Below, piece by piece: positions 6,462 to 15,557 of a stretch of 64,000 nt of DNA (its first letter is position 1; each line of letters begins with the position of its first letter). Both the position numbers and the translations under genes were made by a program. The notes under the pieces are model-generated. The model saw only the letters and a program-made list of their open reading frames with translations. It did not search any database and was not told where the DNA came from. The DNA lies in the NCBI GenBank assembly GCA_049511415.1, contig JBEKYC010000004.1, forward strand, positions 1 to 64,000, given 5' to 3'. This stretch comes from Bog-159 sp049511415. Its GTDB lineage: Bacteria > Acidobacteriota > Terriglobia > Bryobacterales > Bryobacteraceae.

Positions 6462-8879
6462 CTATTCCTGCCGGATCGCCTCCGACGGGTCCACGCGCGT
6501 GGCGCGGCGGGCGGGAATCCAGCAGGCTATGGCGGCGGTGGCGGTCACGGTGGCGGCCGCTATCCAAATCGACTCCGGGTGGCCGGCATCGAGGCCGACG
6601 AGCACGGTGCGTAGGGCGCGCATGGCGATGACGGCCGCAGCCAATCCGAGGATCAGGCCAATGGCGGCGGTCGCGAAACCCTGGCGGAAGATCAGCGCAA
6701 AGACATGGCGGGGGGCGGCTCCCAGGGCCATGCGGATGCCGATCTCCGGCGTGCGCAGCGACGTGGTGTAGGAGATCACGCCGTAGACTCCCGCGGCGGC
6801 GAGGAACAGCGCCAGGCAGGCGGTGACGGTCAGCAGGGCTACCACGAAACGCCGGCCGGCTATCGAGTCCGCAATCAGCTCGCGCATGGAGGCGCTGAGG
6901 AACACGGGCTGATTGGGATCGATGGTGGCGATGGCGCGGCGGATGGCCTGGGCCGTCTGGCCCGCGGGCCAGACGGTGCGCACGGTAAGGAAAACGGAGC
7001 TTTCGAGAGCGCCGGCCGCCAAATATAAATTGCCCTTGGCCGATTCATCCAGCGCCGCGTGACTGGCGCTGGAGACCACGCCGACGACGCGTTTCCAGTT
7101 GTCGGGATGCTCCGGTGTGCAATCGACGCAGAGGCGCTGGCCTACGGCTTTCCGTCCGGGCCAGAGGGCGCCCGCCACCAGGGTGTTCACGAGGGCGGCA
7201 TCACCGCCGGTGCGCATGTCCTCGTCGCGAAACCAGCGGCCTGCGAGCAGATGGATACCCATGCTTTGCAGATAGTCGCCGCCAGTGACATCGATTTCGG
7301 CGACCAATTGACGCGGGTGCGCCGGATCACCGGCGGACACGAATCCGCCGTGATTCTCTCCGCTAAAGGGCAGGGCATCGGTAACGCCGGCGCTTTCCAC
7401 GCCGGGCAGGGCGCGGACGGCGTCCAGGATGCGCCGGTAGAACAGGGCGCGCTGGGCGGGGTCCGGGTAACGCACGGGAGCGGGCAGCACCACCGAAGCG
7501 AGCACGCGGCCGGCATCGAAACCGGGATCGATAGCCAGCAGGCGCACGAAACCGGCCAGCACCTGACCGCCGATGACGACCAGCATCACCGACAGGGCTA
7601 CTTCGACCGCCACCAGAAACGCGCGCAGGCGATCATGCCGGGCGGAAGCAGCGCCACGGGAACCAAGACCGCCGCGAAGTGCGGCGCGCAGCGCGGGAGC
7701 CAGGCCGAATACGAGTCCGTTGATGGCCGCCACGGCTAGGGCGAAGGCCAACACAATGCCGTCGACACGAGTTGCGGCCAGGCGCGGTATGCTCACCGGC
7801 GCAAGGGCCGGCAGCACCTTCCACGCGGCTGCCGTGAGAACAAATCCACCAACGCCGCCCAACACACCCAGTACGCAGCTTTCGGTGAGAAGCTGCCGCA
7901 CGATGCGCCAGCGGCCGGCTCCCAACGCCGAGCGCACATCCATCTCACGGCGGCGGGCGAGGCTGCGGGCCAGCAGCAGGTTGGCGACGTTGGCGCAGCC
8001 GATCAGCATGAAGAGGATCGCGGCCGCCATCAGCATCCACAGGCCGCGGGCCGCGGGTCCGACGGTGCGGTCGCGGAGCAGGTTCAACGTTAATACGCGA
8101 TCGCGGTTGAGGGCGGGGAAATCATGCGCCAGGGTCGTGCTCATGGAGGCCAGGTCCTGCTGCGCCGCGGCGAGAGAGACATGCTGCCGAAGGCGCGCGA
8201 CCGCGCCCATACCGGCCTCGGGATTAACCGGCATACGCAGCGGCGTGGCCCAGAATTCCACATAGGGCGAAGGCGTGTGCGCGGCCTCCCGGCGCATGGG
8301 AAAGTTGAAGCCCGGCGGCATCACGCCGATCACCAGGCAAGCTTGTCCGTTGGTGATGACGGTGCGGCCGACGATGGAGGGGTCGCGATGAAAGCGGCGG
8401 GTCCATAGGCCGTAGCTGAGAATCATGACGTCCGCGTGGCTGGGCTGGTCCTCTGCGGGAAGGAAGCTGCGTCCCAGCATGGGCTGGACGCCCAGCACGT
8501 GGAACAGATTGGCGCTCACCAGCAGGCCGTAGAGCGCCAGAGGTGTCGAATGCGAATCACCCGCCAGATCGAAGACCGCATTGCGATAAGTGCCGATCTC
8601 GGCGAGGGTGCGTGTGCGGCGGGCGATTTCGCGTGAGTCATTCCAGATCACCCAGTCGCCGTGTGACTGCTCCTGCATGTGCGGGAATTCGGCGCGGAGC
8701 AGGACGAGCTCATGCGGACGGGCGAAGGGTAGAGGATCGAGGAGCACGGACTTCATGGCGGCGAAGACTACGGCCGCCGCGGCTACGCTTAGGGCGATGG
8801 ATAGCAGGGCGATACCCGCCGACTGAGGCGAGCGGCGCAGGAGCCGGAAGGCGTGGCGGATATCCTGAAGCAACGACAT
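6462..8879 (-). CDS. ADOP-type ABC transporter permease (duplicated MacB/FtsX)
   Basis: This 805-residue permease has the acidobacterial duplicated layout: a helix near residues 20-42 (LLSIALSVAAAAVVFAA), a periplasmic MacB-like domain with the VIGVMPPGFNFP segment (to about 245), an FtsX helix set (about 275-390), then a second helix, a second periplasmic domain and the terminal FtsX set (about 685-800). The hallmark GCANVANLLLARSLARRREM is present, as is the C-terminal IPARRATRVDPSEAIRQE. No ATPase gene is adjacent, as is usual for these orphan permeases. Family role is mechanotransmission-type export or envelope function; substrate unknown. A PadR regulator, often beside such genes, is not present, but a TATC-TTT-GATA dyad lies 15 bases before the start. 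Confidence 0.93.
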   Translation of the reverse strand: MSLLQDIRHAFRLLRRSPQSAGIALLSIALSVAAAAVVFAAMKSVLLDPLPFARPHELVLLRAEFPHMQEQSHGDWVIWNDSREIARRTRTLAEIGTYRNAVFDLAGDSHSTPLALYGLLVSANLFHVLGVQPMLGRSFLPAEDQPSHADVMILSYGLWTRRFHRDPSIVGRTVITNGQACLVIGVMPPGFNFPMRREAAHTPSPYVEFWATPLRMPVNPEAGMGAVARLRQHVSLAAAQQDLASMSTTLAHDFPALNRDRVLTLNLLRDRTVGPAARGLWMLMAAAILFMLIGCANVANLLLARSLARRREMDVRSALGAGRWRIVRQLLTESCVLGVLGGVGGFVLTAAAWKVLPALAPVSIPRLAATRVDGIVLAFALAVAAINGLVFGLAPALRAALRGGLGSRGAASARHDRLRAFLVAVEVALSVMLVVIGGQVLAGFVRLLAIDPGFDAGRVLASVVLPAPVRYPDPAQRALFYRRILDAVRALPGVESAGVTDALPFSGENHGGFVSAGDPAHPRQLVAEIDVTGGDYLQSMGIHLLAGRWFRDEDMRTGGDAALVNTLVAGALWPGRKAVGQRLCVDCTPEHPDNWKRVVGVVSSASHAALDESAKGNLYLAAGALESSVFLTVRTVWPAGQTAQAIRRAIATIDPNQPVFLSASMRELIADSIAGRRFVVALLTVTACLALFLAAAGVYGVISYTTSLRTPEIGIRMALGAAPRHVFALIFRQGFATAAIGLILGLAAAVIAMRALRTVLVGLDAGHPESIWIAAATVTATAAIACWIPARRATRVDPSEAIRQE

Positions 8880-8893
8880 CTTTATGTTTATGC

Positions 8894-8904
8894 TATCTTT
8901 GATA
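8894..8904. promoter_or_regulatory. Short dyad upstream of the ADOP permease
   Basis: TATCTTTGATA (8894-8904) is an imperfect dyad (TATC / GATA around TTT) centred about 20 bases before the permease start. PadR-type repressors that often control such permeases bind AT-rich dyads near the promoter, so this is a candidate operator. A single short site has limited statistical weight. Confidence 0.3.
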
Positions 8905-9027
8905 TTCGCAGAATCCTGCCGGCCCGGTCGCCTTGTTGCGGGCCGGCTCGAATAGCAGTTTTTCCGCCAAACCGCATAACCTTTAGGCCCCCTGCCGACG
9001 TCTTAACAGCTTGGAGTTCCTTCAGTA

Positions 9028-10239
9028 ATGAAAATCACCCATTTATGTTGCGTTGCGGTAGCGTGCCTTGCTATTGGAACCGCACCCGCGCAACAGCCCA
9101 CGCGCAGCAACCTGGTCGGGGCCGTCGAGTCCATTGACCCGGCCAGCGGCCAGATTACCCTCCTCACTGACGACGGTAAGAGCGTAAGAGTCACTCCGCA
9201 CCCGACAGCCAAGTGGTTGCGCCTGCCGCCCGGCGAAAAGAGCATGGCCAATGCCACAGTCATCACGGCGCAAGATGTGGGTGTCGGCGACCGGCTGTTG
9301 GCGCGCGGCGAATTGTCCCAGGATAAAATGACGCTGGCTGCCAGCACGCTGGTGATCATGACCAAGGGGGACATCGCCAAACAGCAGCAGGCCGACCGCG
9401 CCGAATGGCAGAAGCGCGGTATCGGCGGCATTGTGACCGCGGTGGATGCGTCCGCCGGCACGGTGACGATCACGACGCGCACGGCGGAAGGCAAAAAGCC
9501 CCTGGTGATCGAGGTAAGCAAGGCGGCGTCGATCCGGCGGTACGCGCCGGACTCGGTGAAATTCGCGGACGCCAAGCCGGGCACGATGGCCGATATTAAA
9601 CCCGGGGATCAGGTACGGGCATTGGGCGCCAAGAACGAGGACGGCACCCGTTACACAGCCGAGGAAGTGGTTTCCGGATCGTTCCGCAATGTGGCGGCGA
9701 CGGTTAAGGAAATCGATCCCGCGGCGCACACGGTAAAGGTCACGGATCTGGCGACCAAAAAGATCCTGGTGGTGCGGGTGAACGAGGATACGACGCTGCG
9801 CAAACTGCCGGAGATGATGGCGCGCATGATCGCGATGCGCAGTTCGGGTGCGCCCGGAAGCGCGGCGGCCGGCGGCGCGGGTGGACCAGGCGGTGCGGGC
9901 GGCGCGGGATCACAGCGGCCGCAAGGGGCCGCGGGCGGGCCTCCGGGCGGTGGCGGCGGCCAGTGGCAAGGCGGCGGCCAGGGCGGGCCTTCGCGCGGCG
10001 GCGACATGCAGGCCATGCTGGAGAGACTGCCGGCTTTCAAGTTGGAAGATTTGAAGGCGGGCGACGCGATTATCGTGTCCAGCACGGAAGGCGCCGATCC
10101 GAGCCAGGTGACGGCGATCACCATGGTGGCCGGTGTGGAACCGATTCTAACGGCGACGGCCGGAGGCGGTCAGCGCGCCGCCATGCTGGGTTCCTGGAAC
10201 CTGGACATGGGCGGCGGAATGGGTGGCGGTGAACAATGA
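9028..10239 (+). CDS. Secreted multi-domain protein with DUF5666-like repeats and a Gly-rich linker
   Basis: A 403-residue protein with a signal peptide (about 1-21, GTAPAQ|Q). At least three repeats of a small beta-domain of DUF5666 type follow, each reading as a V-x-x-I/V-D-x-x-x-G-T/Q-I/V-T motif followed by a D-V/I-x-V/P-G-D motif (for example VESIDPASGQITLL, VTAVDASAGTVTI, VKEIDPAAHTVKVT, and KPGDQVRALG). A Gly/Ala/Pro/Gln-rich stretch (about residues 276-330) precedes a last copy (LKAGDAIIVSSTEG). It overlaps the TonB-dependent receptor gene by four bases (ATGA), so the two are translationally coupled and probably act together in the envelope. Function unknown. Confidence 0.8.
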   Translation: MKITHLCCVAVACLAIGTAPAQQPTRSNLVGAVESIDPASGQITLLTDDGKSVRVTPHPTAKWLRLPPGEKSMANATVITAQDVGVGDRLLARGELSQDKMTLAASTLVIMTKGDIAKQQQADRAEWQKRGIGGIVTAVDASAGTVTITTRTAEGKKPLVIEVSKAASIRRYAPDSVKFADAKPGTMADIKPGDQVRALGAKNEDGTRYTAEEVVSGSFRNVAATVKEIDPAAHTVKVTDLATKKILVVRVNEDTTLRKLPEMMARMIAMRSSGAPGSAAAGGAGGPGGAGGAGSQRPQGAAGGPPGGGGGQWQGGGQGGPSRGGDMQAMLERLPAFKLEDLKAGDAIIVSSTEGADPSQVTAITMVAGVEPILTATAGGGQRAAMLGSWNLDMGGGMGGGEQ

Positions 10240-13145
10240 GGCGGATATCGAGCGCGTTCGGCTTTTTTCTTTTGTGCCTGGCAGTTGTGCCGGTCGCACT
10301 GCAGACGGCGGCTGCGCAAACGGGCAAGACGATCCGCACGGCCGCCAGCGGCGGCACGGTCACCGGGGTGGTGAAGGATCCTTCCGGGGCCGTCATTCCC
10401 GGGGCGACGGTCACCCTGACCGACGAGAACGGCAACAACCGGGACGCTAAAACAGGGGCGGATGGCTCATACAGCTTCAAGGCGATCCCGCCGGGGGCTT
10501 ATTCGATCTCGGTGACATTCCCGGGACTGTCGCAGGCTGGAGGCGTGGCCGTATCGGTGGATACGGGTCAGGTGGCGCGGGGCGATGTATCCATGAAGCC
10601 GGCCGAGGTGAAGCAGGAAGTCACGGTACAGGAAGAAAACACCACGCAATTGGGCTTGCAGAGCTCGCAGAATGCGGATGCGCTGGTGTTCAAGGGCGCG
10701 GATCTGGCGGCCCTGCCGGACGATCCGGACGATCTGCAGCAGGACTTGCAGGCGCTGGCGGGTCCCTCGGCGGGACCAAACGGCGGCGAAATCTATATCG
10801 ATGGGTTTTCCAGCGGCCGGTTGCCGCCCAAGGAATCGATCCGGGAGATCCGCATCAACCAGAATCCGTTCTCGGGCGAATACGACAAGCTGGGCTTTGG
10901 GCGCATCGAAATCTTCACCAAGCCGGGATCGGACAAGTTCCACGGCACGGCCTCTTATGACGCCAGCGACGGCGTGTGGAACGCGCGCAATCCGTTTATC
11001 ACCTCGACGCCGATGCCGTCATTTCTGGCGCAGACTTACGGCGGCAATGTCAGCGGTCCGATCAATAGCAAAGCCAGCTTCTTTCTGGATGTGGAGCGCC
11101 GCCAGATCGACGACAACGCCATTCTGAATGCATACGATCCCGTCACCTTTTTACTCGATAGAGGCACCACGCCGACGCCCCAGCAGCGCACTACGGTCAG
11201 CCCACGCGTGGATTGGCAGATCAACGCCAATAACACTTTGAGCGTGCGTTACTCCTATCTGGATCTCGACCGGGATTTGTGGGGCATCGGGCTGTACAAT
11301 TTTTCGGAGAGCGGCTACAGTTACACCCAGGGCCAGGACGTTGCCCAAGTGACGGAAACCGCGGTGCTGTCGCCCAAGGCCGTCAACGAAACCCGCTTTC
11401 AGTTCAACCATTCCGTGACGAACGAGAATGCATTGAGCGATGGCGTGCAGGTGACGGTGCCGAGCGCGTTCACCGAAGGCGGCGCGGGCGTAGGCCACAC
11501 CACGCAACAGGATAATAACTACGAGTTTCAGAATTACACGACCGTCACGCACGGCACGCATACGATCAAGTTCGGAGCGCGACTGCGCGAAGACCAGCTC
11601 AGCTATTACACACCTTCGAATTTTAATGGCACATTCCTGTTCGCGAATTTCGCGGCATATCAGATTACCGAGCAGGGCTTGGCCGCGGGGTTGCCGTTCT
11701 CGCAGATTCAAGCCATGGGCGGCGGCCCGTCGCTGTTCACAGCCAATAGCGGGAACCCGTCGATTTCATCCTCGATGTTCGATCTGGGGGCGTATCTGCA
11801 GGATGACTGGCGTGTTTCCACCCGGCTGACTTTGAGTTACGGCCTGCGCTGGGAGGGTCAGACGAACATTAACGACTGGCACGATGCGGCGCCGCGTGTG
11901 TCATTTGCCTGGGCGCCGACCAAACCGGGTTCGCGCGGCACGCCCACCACCGTGATCCGCGGCGGCGTAGGCATGTTCTATATCCGCTATCCGAACATAG
12001 ACGCGTTGTTCACGCACGAATACAACGGGGTGAACCAGGTATCGTATGTAGTGAATAATCCCGACTTCTATTACTACCCGACGCTGCCTGCGAATTTTCT
12101 TTCGACCTTAACAGCTACCAATAACGAAGCACAGTTCATCGCGGGTAACAATCTGCGCACGCCTTATCTGATCCAGTCGGCGATCGGCGTGGAGCGGCAG
12201 CTCAGCAAGGGCACGACTCTGGCGGTCAACGTCACCGATACGCGCGGCGTGCGCCAGTTTGTGACCAGCGAAATCGGCACGGCCGCGGATGACGCCAAGC
12301 TGTTCCAGTTTCAATCCGACGGGCTATTGAAGCAGTTGCAGGTGATCACGCGCGTGAACACGCAGATTGGAAGCAGAGTGAGCCTGTTCGGCGCCTATAT
12401 CTGGAGCACCGCCCATAGCAACACGGACGGCTCGTTGTGTCCCTCTTCCTCCGGTTGCGGCACCTCCACGCCGGTGGATCAGTACGATCTGAGCGCGGAA
12501 TGGAGCCGCAGCGCACTGGCCGTCACCAGCCGCATGTTTCTGGCGGGAACGTACCAAGCGCCTTTGCGGATCCAGCTTGCTCCGTTCATTACGGCCAGTT
12601 CCGGACTGCCGTTCAACATCACCACGGGTGGCGACTATCTGGACGACGGCATTTTCAACGCCCGGCCGGCCTTTGCCAGCGGCCCGGGTCCGGGAATCGT
12701 CCTGACGCCCTATGGCTACCTCAATCCCAATCCAACGCCGGGTGAAACCCTGATTCCGCGCAACTACGGGACCGGACCTTCGCAATACACGATCAATCTG
12801 CGGCTGAGCCGTACTTGGGGATTCGGCACCACGAAGTTCGCCGGTTCTTCGGGTGGCGCGCGCGCCAACGGCGGCGGTGGGTTCGGTGGCGGACGCGGTG
12901 GGCCCATGGGCATGGGTGGCGGGGGCCGCGGCGCTTTCGGTGGCGGAACCACCGAGCATCGCTATAATGTGACGCTTTCCATCAGCGCGCGTAACATGCT
13001 GAACCACGTGAATTACACGTCGCCGGTAGGCGTCATGGGATCGCCCTTCTTCCTGCAACCCACCAGCATCTCGGGCGGGTACATGGCGGAAGCCACGCCC
13101 ACCGACAACCGGCGCATCGACGCGCAGCTACGGTTTCAGTTCTAG
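10236..13145 (+). CDS. Oar-like TonB-dependent receptor with carboxypeptidase-regulatory domain
   Basis: A 969-residue outer-membrane protein: signal peptide (about 1-28), a carboxypeptidase-regulatory-like beta-sandwich (about 45-125, GVVKDPSGAVIPGATVTLTD and GSYSFKAIPPGAYSISVTFP), a plug (about 150-245, EIYIDGFSSGRLPPKESIRE), and a long beta-barrel ending in Phe (RIDAQLRFQF). The family is expanded in Acidobacteriota and is thought to take up oligosaccharides or other large ligands with TonB energy. A Gly/Arg/Met-rich insert (about 869-906) interrupts the last barrel strands. The preceding gene also carries a Gly-rich stretch and overlaps by four bases. The ligand cannot be read. Confidence 0.92.
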   Translation: MRRISSAFGFFLLCLAVVPVALQTAAAQTGKTIRTAASGGTVTGVVKDPSGAVIPGATVTLTDENGNNRDAKTGADGSYSFKAIPPGAYSISVTFPGLSQAGGVAVSVDTGQVARGDVSMKPAEVKQEVTVQEENTTQLGLQSSQNADALVFKGADLAALPDDPDDLQQDLQALAGPSAGPNGGEIYIDGFSSGRLPPKESIREIRINQNPFSGEYDKLGFGRIEIFTKPGSDKFHGTASYDASDGVWNARNPFITSTPMPSFLAQTYGGNVSGPINSKASFFLDVERRQIDDNAILNAYDPVTFLLDRGTTPTPQQRTTVSPRVDWQINANNTLSVRYSYLDLDRDLWGIGLYNFSESGYSYTQGQDVAQVTETAVLSPKAVNETRFQFNHSVTNENALSDGVQVTVPSAFTEGGAGVGHTTQQDNNYEFQNYTTVTHGTHTIKFGARLREDQLSYYTPSNFNGTFLFANFAAYQITEQGLAAGLPFSQIQAMGGGPSLFTANSGNPSISSSMFDLGAYLQDDWRVSTRLTLSYGLRWEGQTNINDWHDAAPRVSFAWAPTKPGSRGTPTTVIRGGVGMFYIRYPNIDALFTHEYNGVNQVSYVVNNPDFYYYPTLPANFLSTLTATNNEAQFIAGNNLRTPYLIQSAIGVERQLSKGTTLAVNVTDTRGVRQFVTSEIGTAADDAKLFQFQSDGLLKQLQVITRVNTQIGSRVSLFGAYIWSTAHSNTDGSLCPSSSGCGTSTPVDQYDLSAEWSRSALAVTSRMFLAGTYQAPLRIQLAPFITASSGLPFNITTGGDYLDDGIFNARPAFASGPGPGIVLTPYGYLNPNPTPGETLIPRNYGTGPSQYTINLRLSRTWGFGTTKFAGSSGGARANGGGGFGGGRGGPMGMGGGGRGAFGGGTTEHRYNVTLSISARNMLNHVNYTSPVGVMGSPFFLQPTSISGGYMAEATPTDNRRIDAQLRFQF

Positions 13146-13152
13146 CAAACCT

Positions 13153-13179
13153 GGCAGACCACAAAAACCATGGTCTGCC
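13153..13179. repeat. Palindromic intergenic element, copy 1 (family with 16074-16097)
   Basis: A 9-bp stem (GGCAGACCA / TGGTCTGCC) with a 9-base A-rich loop begins 7 bases after the receptor stop codon, in the gap between converging genes. It shares CAGnCCAC-AAAA-TGGnCTGCCCCAC with the element at 16074. At the variable stem position this copy has A-T where the other has G-C, so the pairing is conserved. It probably acts as a bidirectional terminator or REP-like element. Confidence 0.6.
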
Positions 13180-13185
13180 CCACGG

Positions 13186-13968
13186 TTACGCATGCGGCAA
13201 GGGCTGGAACAAAGCGAAGACCGCGCCTTGCGGATCGCTGACCACCGACCAGCGGCCCACGCCTTCCATGGTCGCCGGGCCGAAGTGCACGCTTGCGCCC
13301 AGCGACTGGGCTTTGGCCGCGGCGGCGTCGCCATCCGGGACGAAGAAATAGAGCAGCCAGTGCGAGGGAACCCCGGGTTGCGGATCCCTTGGAGGAATGC
13401 CGCCGATGAACTGATCGCCGTTTTGGATGTGCAGGTAGCCGGAAGGATCCTTCTCACTAGGCGTAATCGTCCAGCCGAACACGTCCGAGTAGAACTGCTT
13501 GGCACGCGCCGCGTCGCCGGTCACCAGATCGGCCCAGCACAGCGTGCCCTCCACACCGGCGATGCCGATACCCTGATTGTTTTTGGGCTGCCATAGACTG
13601 AAGACGGCGCCAGTGGGGTCCTGCACTACCGCCATGCGGCCGGCGTCGAAGACATCGAACGGGGGCGCCAGGACTGTGCCTCCAGCTTGCGCTGCGCGGG
13701 CCGCGGAATCGTCCGCGCTGGTGGTGGAGATGTAGAGCATCCAATGCGGCGGCGCGCCTCCCGATCGTGCGGGGTCCAGCGTATAGGCCGCGGCGGCGTC
13801 GCGTCCTTCCAGCCGGAAGATGGTGTACACTCCGTCCGGTCCCATGGGCATGTCATTGGCATTCCAGCCAAATAGCGACGCATAGAAGTTCTTGGCGGCG
13901 GGCTGGTCGGTGGTGCCCAGTTCAATCCAGACGAAGTCGCCCGCGGGGTGGGTATCGATATGAGGCAT
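13186..13968 (-). CDS. VOC family protein with two glyoxalase-like domains
   Basis: This 260-residue protein contains two tandem vicinal-oxygen-chelate modules (about 10-128 and 140-258). Each has a D/E-near-start strand, an FYxxLFGW or FYSDVFGW motif and a terminal DPTGAVFSLWQP or DPQGAVFALFQP strand. Two fused modules form one active site in related proteins annotated as glyoxalase or antibiotic-resistance-like. Metal ligands are not clearly conserved in both modules, so enzymatic activity is uncertain. It is encoded alone, converging on the receptor gene. Confidence 0.9.
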   Translation of the reverse strand: MPHIDTHPAGDFVWIELGTTDQPAAKNFYASLFGWNANDMPMGPDGVYTIFRLEGRDAAAAYTLDPARSGGAPPHWMLYISTTSADDSAARAAQAGGTVLAPPFDVFDAGRMAVVQDPTGAVFSLWQPKNNQGIGIAGVEGTLCWADLVTGDAARAKQFYSDVFGWTITPSEKDPSGYLHIQNGDQFIGGIPPRDPQPGVPSHWLLYFFVPDGDAAAAKAQSLGASVHFGPATMEGVGRWSVVSDPQGAVFALFQPLPHA

Positions 13969-14004
13969 GTCCGCGAGTATACACCGTTCGCGGGCAGCCC
14001 GGTG

Positions 14005-14859
14005 TTACAAATGCATCTCTTGGCCGATGTGCCGGATAGCGATGCGTTCGGGTTCCTTGCCGGCCGCGTGGCAGAGGCGCTCGATGGGTTCCTGGCGCGG
14101 TTCGCGGCTCAGCGGAAAGGTCTGATGATGCACGGGCAGGAAGATGTCCGCGCCCGCATCGTTGCCCATCTGCCAGGCCTGTTCGGGTGTGCAGTGGTAG
14201 CGGATCCAGGGGTCGTAAGCGCCGATGGGCATGATCGCCAGATCGATCCGGCGCGAGGTGCGCAGGGAACGAAACGCGCTGGTGGCCGCCGTGTCGCCGC
14301 CGAACAGGACGCGATAATTGCCCGCCTGGATCAGGTAACCGTTGTAGCCGCGGTACGTATCGCTGCGCATGCGGGCGCCCCAATGATTCACTTCGCAGGC
14401 GCGCAAGGCGATGTCGCCCACGCGGGTGCGCTCACCCCAGGCCAGCTCCTTGACGGCGGCATAGCGTTTGACGCGCAGGAGATCGCTGGTCCTGGAGGCC
14501 GTGACCACGGTGGTGCCGCGGTGCTCCAGATCGCGCAGAGTGGCCAGGTCGAAGTGATCCATGTGCGCATGGGAGAGCAGCACCAGGTCGATGCGCGGCA
14601 ACTGATCCGCACGCAAGGCCGGCGCCACCAGGCGCTTCAGCCCCACGGTAACGCCGCCGATATTCAGGCCGACGCGATCCCCCAGGACCGGATCGGTGAG
14701 GATGGTGACGCCGTCGATCTTCAGCAGGACGCTGGAGTGGCCCAGCCAGGCGGCGTACAGTCCGCGGTCGGGCCAAGCTCTGGGATTCGGACGATCGGGC
14801 GAGGGTGAAATAAGGAAGCCTCTGCTCTTATGATGCCCAGGAAGCGGCGCCCGTCGCAA
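14005..14859 (-). CDS. MBL-fold metal-dependent hydrolase (NAPE-PLD/UlaG-like)
   Basis: A protein of about 284 residues with the metallo-beta-lactamase-fold motif SHAHMDHFD (HxHxDH), an NHWGAR histidine, the bridging Asp in LFGGDTA and the terminal histidine in PVHHQTFPLS. The pattern ILTDPVLGDRVG and RIDLAIMPIGAYDPW place it among N-acyl-phosphatidylethanolamine phospholipase D-like or UlaG-like hydrolases acting on phosphoesters. The frame opens at a TTG at 14857-14859, overlapping the upstream glycosylase gene by 32 bases. No ATG is available nearby, so the true start is uncertain and may lie some codons downstream. Substrate unknown. Confidence 0.88.
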   Translation of the reverse strand: MRRAPLPGHHKSRGFLISPSPDRPNPRAWPDRGLYAAWLGHSSVLLKIDGVTILTDPVLGDRVGLNIGGVTVGLKRLVAPALRADQLPRIDLVLLSHAHMDHFDLATLRDLEHRGTTVVTASRTSDLLRVKRYAAVKELAWGERTRVGDIALRACEVNHWGARMRSDTYRGYNGYLIQAGNYRVLFGGDTAATSAFRSLRTSRRIDLAIMPIGAYDPWIRYHCTPEQAWQMGNDAGADIFLPVHHQTFPLSREPRQEPIERLCHAAGKEPERIAIRHIGQEMHL

Positions 14860-15526
14860 GTTGTCCGTGGAGGCAAACGGCAGTTAACGGGCATTGGCGG
14901 CAGGCAGGCTGGTTTCTGCGGCAAAGCTCCCGTCCATGCCGGCGCAGCAATTGATGGACTTCAACCAGCCACGCGCAATCGCTGCCGATTTGGCCGGCGA
15001 GGGCACTCTGTGCGGCGCGGTACGTGGCGCTATAGCTTTTGTGTTCCGCGCAATAGCCGATGCGAACCAGCACGCGCAGAGCGTTGGAATCGAGCGCCAG
15101 CACGGGCGCGGCTCCGGCGAAGAGCAGGATTTTCTCCGCGCCGGGGTCGCCGATGGTGGGAAAGCGCTTCAAGGCCTTCTTTGCCGCCGCCGGCGGTAAC
15201 CGCAGCACGCGCCCCAGATCGCCGTCAAACGCGGAAAGGGCCAACTCGGCGCTAAAGCGCAGGCGCTCGGCACGTTTAGCGGGGAACATGCCGCCCAGCC
15301 GGGCCGCGGCCTCCAAATCCGCATGCGCCGCGGCTGCGATGGAGCGCGGCGAAAGCCCCACCGTGGCGCGCAGCTTTTCAAATGCTTCCGCGCGCTTTGC
15401 GTCATCCACCAGGTACGCCACGTTCTCCCAAATAATCATTTCAAAAGGATCGGTGACCTTTGGCGCCGCCGGACGTCCATAATGACTGACCAGTTGCCGG
15501 AATATGTCCACGAGCGGTGGCGGCAT
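14828..15526 (-). CDS. HhH-GPD (endonuclease III-like) DNA glycosylase with Fe-S motif
   Basis: This 232-residue protein has the helix-hairpin-helix region (LKRFPTIGDPGAEKILLF, about 138-155), the catalytic-Asp segment LALDSNALRVLVRIGY, and a C-terminal C-x6-C-x2-C-x5-C cluster motif (CRRNQPACRQCPLTAVC) typical of endonuclease III/MutY proteins that bind [4Fe-4S]. By eye the position of the endonuclease III catalytic Lys (in LPGVGRK) is Pro here, though a Lys lies four residues later. It may therefore be a monofunctional glycosylase rather than a lyase. The target base is unknown. It is transcribed ahead of, and overlaps, the MBL hydrolase gene. Confidence 0.87.
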   Translation of the reverse strand: MPPPLVDIFRQLVSHYGRPAAPKVTDPFEMIIWENVAYLVDDAKRAEAFEKLRATVGLSPRSIAAAAHADLEAAARLGGMFPAKRAERLRFSAELALSAFDGDLGRVLRLPPAAAKKALKRFPTIGDPGAEKILLFAGAAPVLALDSNALRVLVRIGYCAEHKSYSATYRAAQSALAGQIGSDCAWLVEVHQLLRRHGRELCRRNQPACRQCPLTAVCLHGQLATGAASWAS

Positions 15527-15557
15527 AATGGGATATTGTACTCAGGAAGAGGATACT

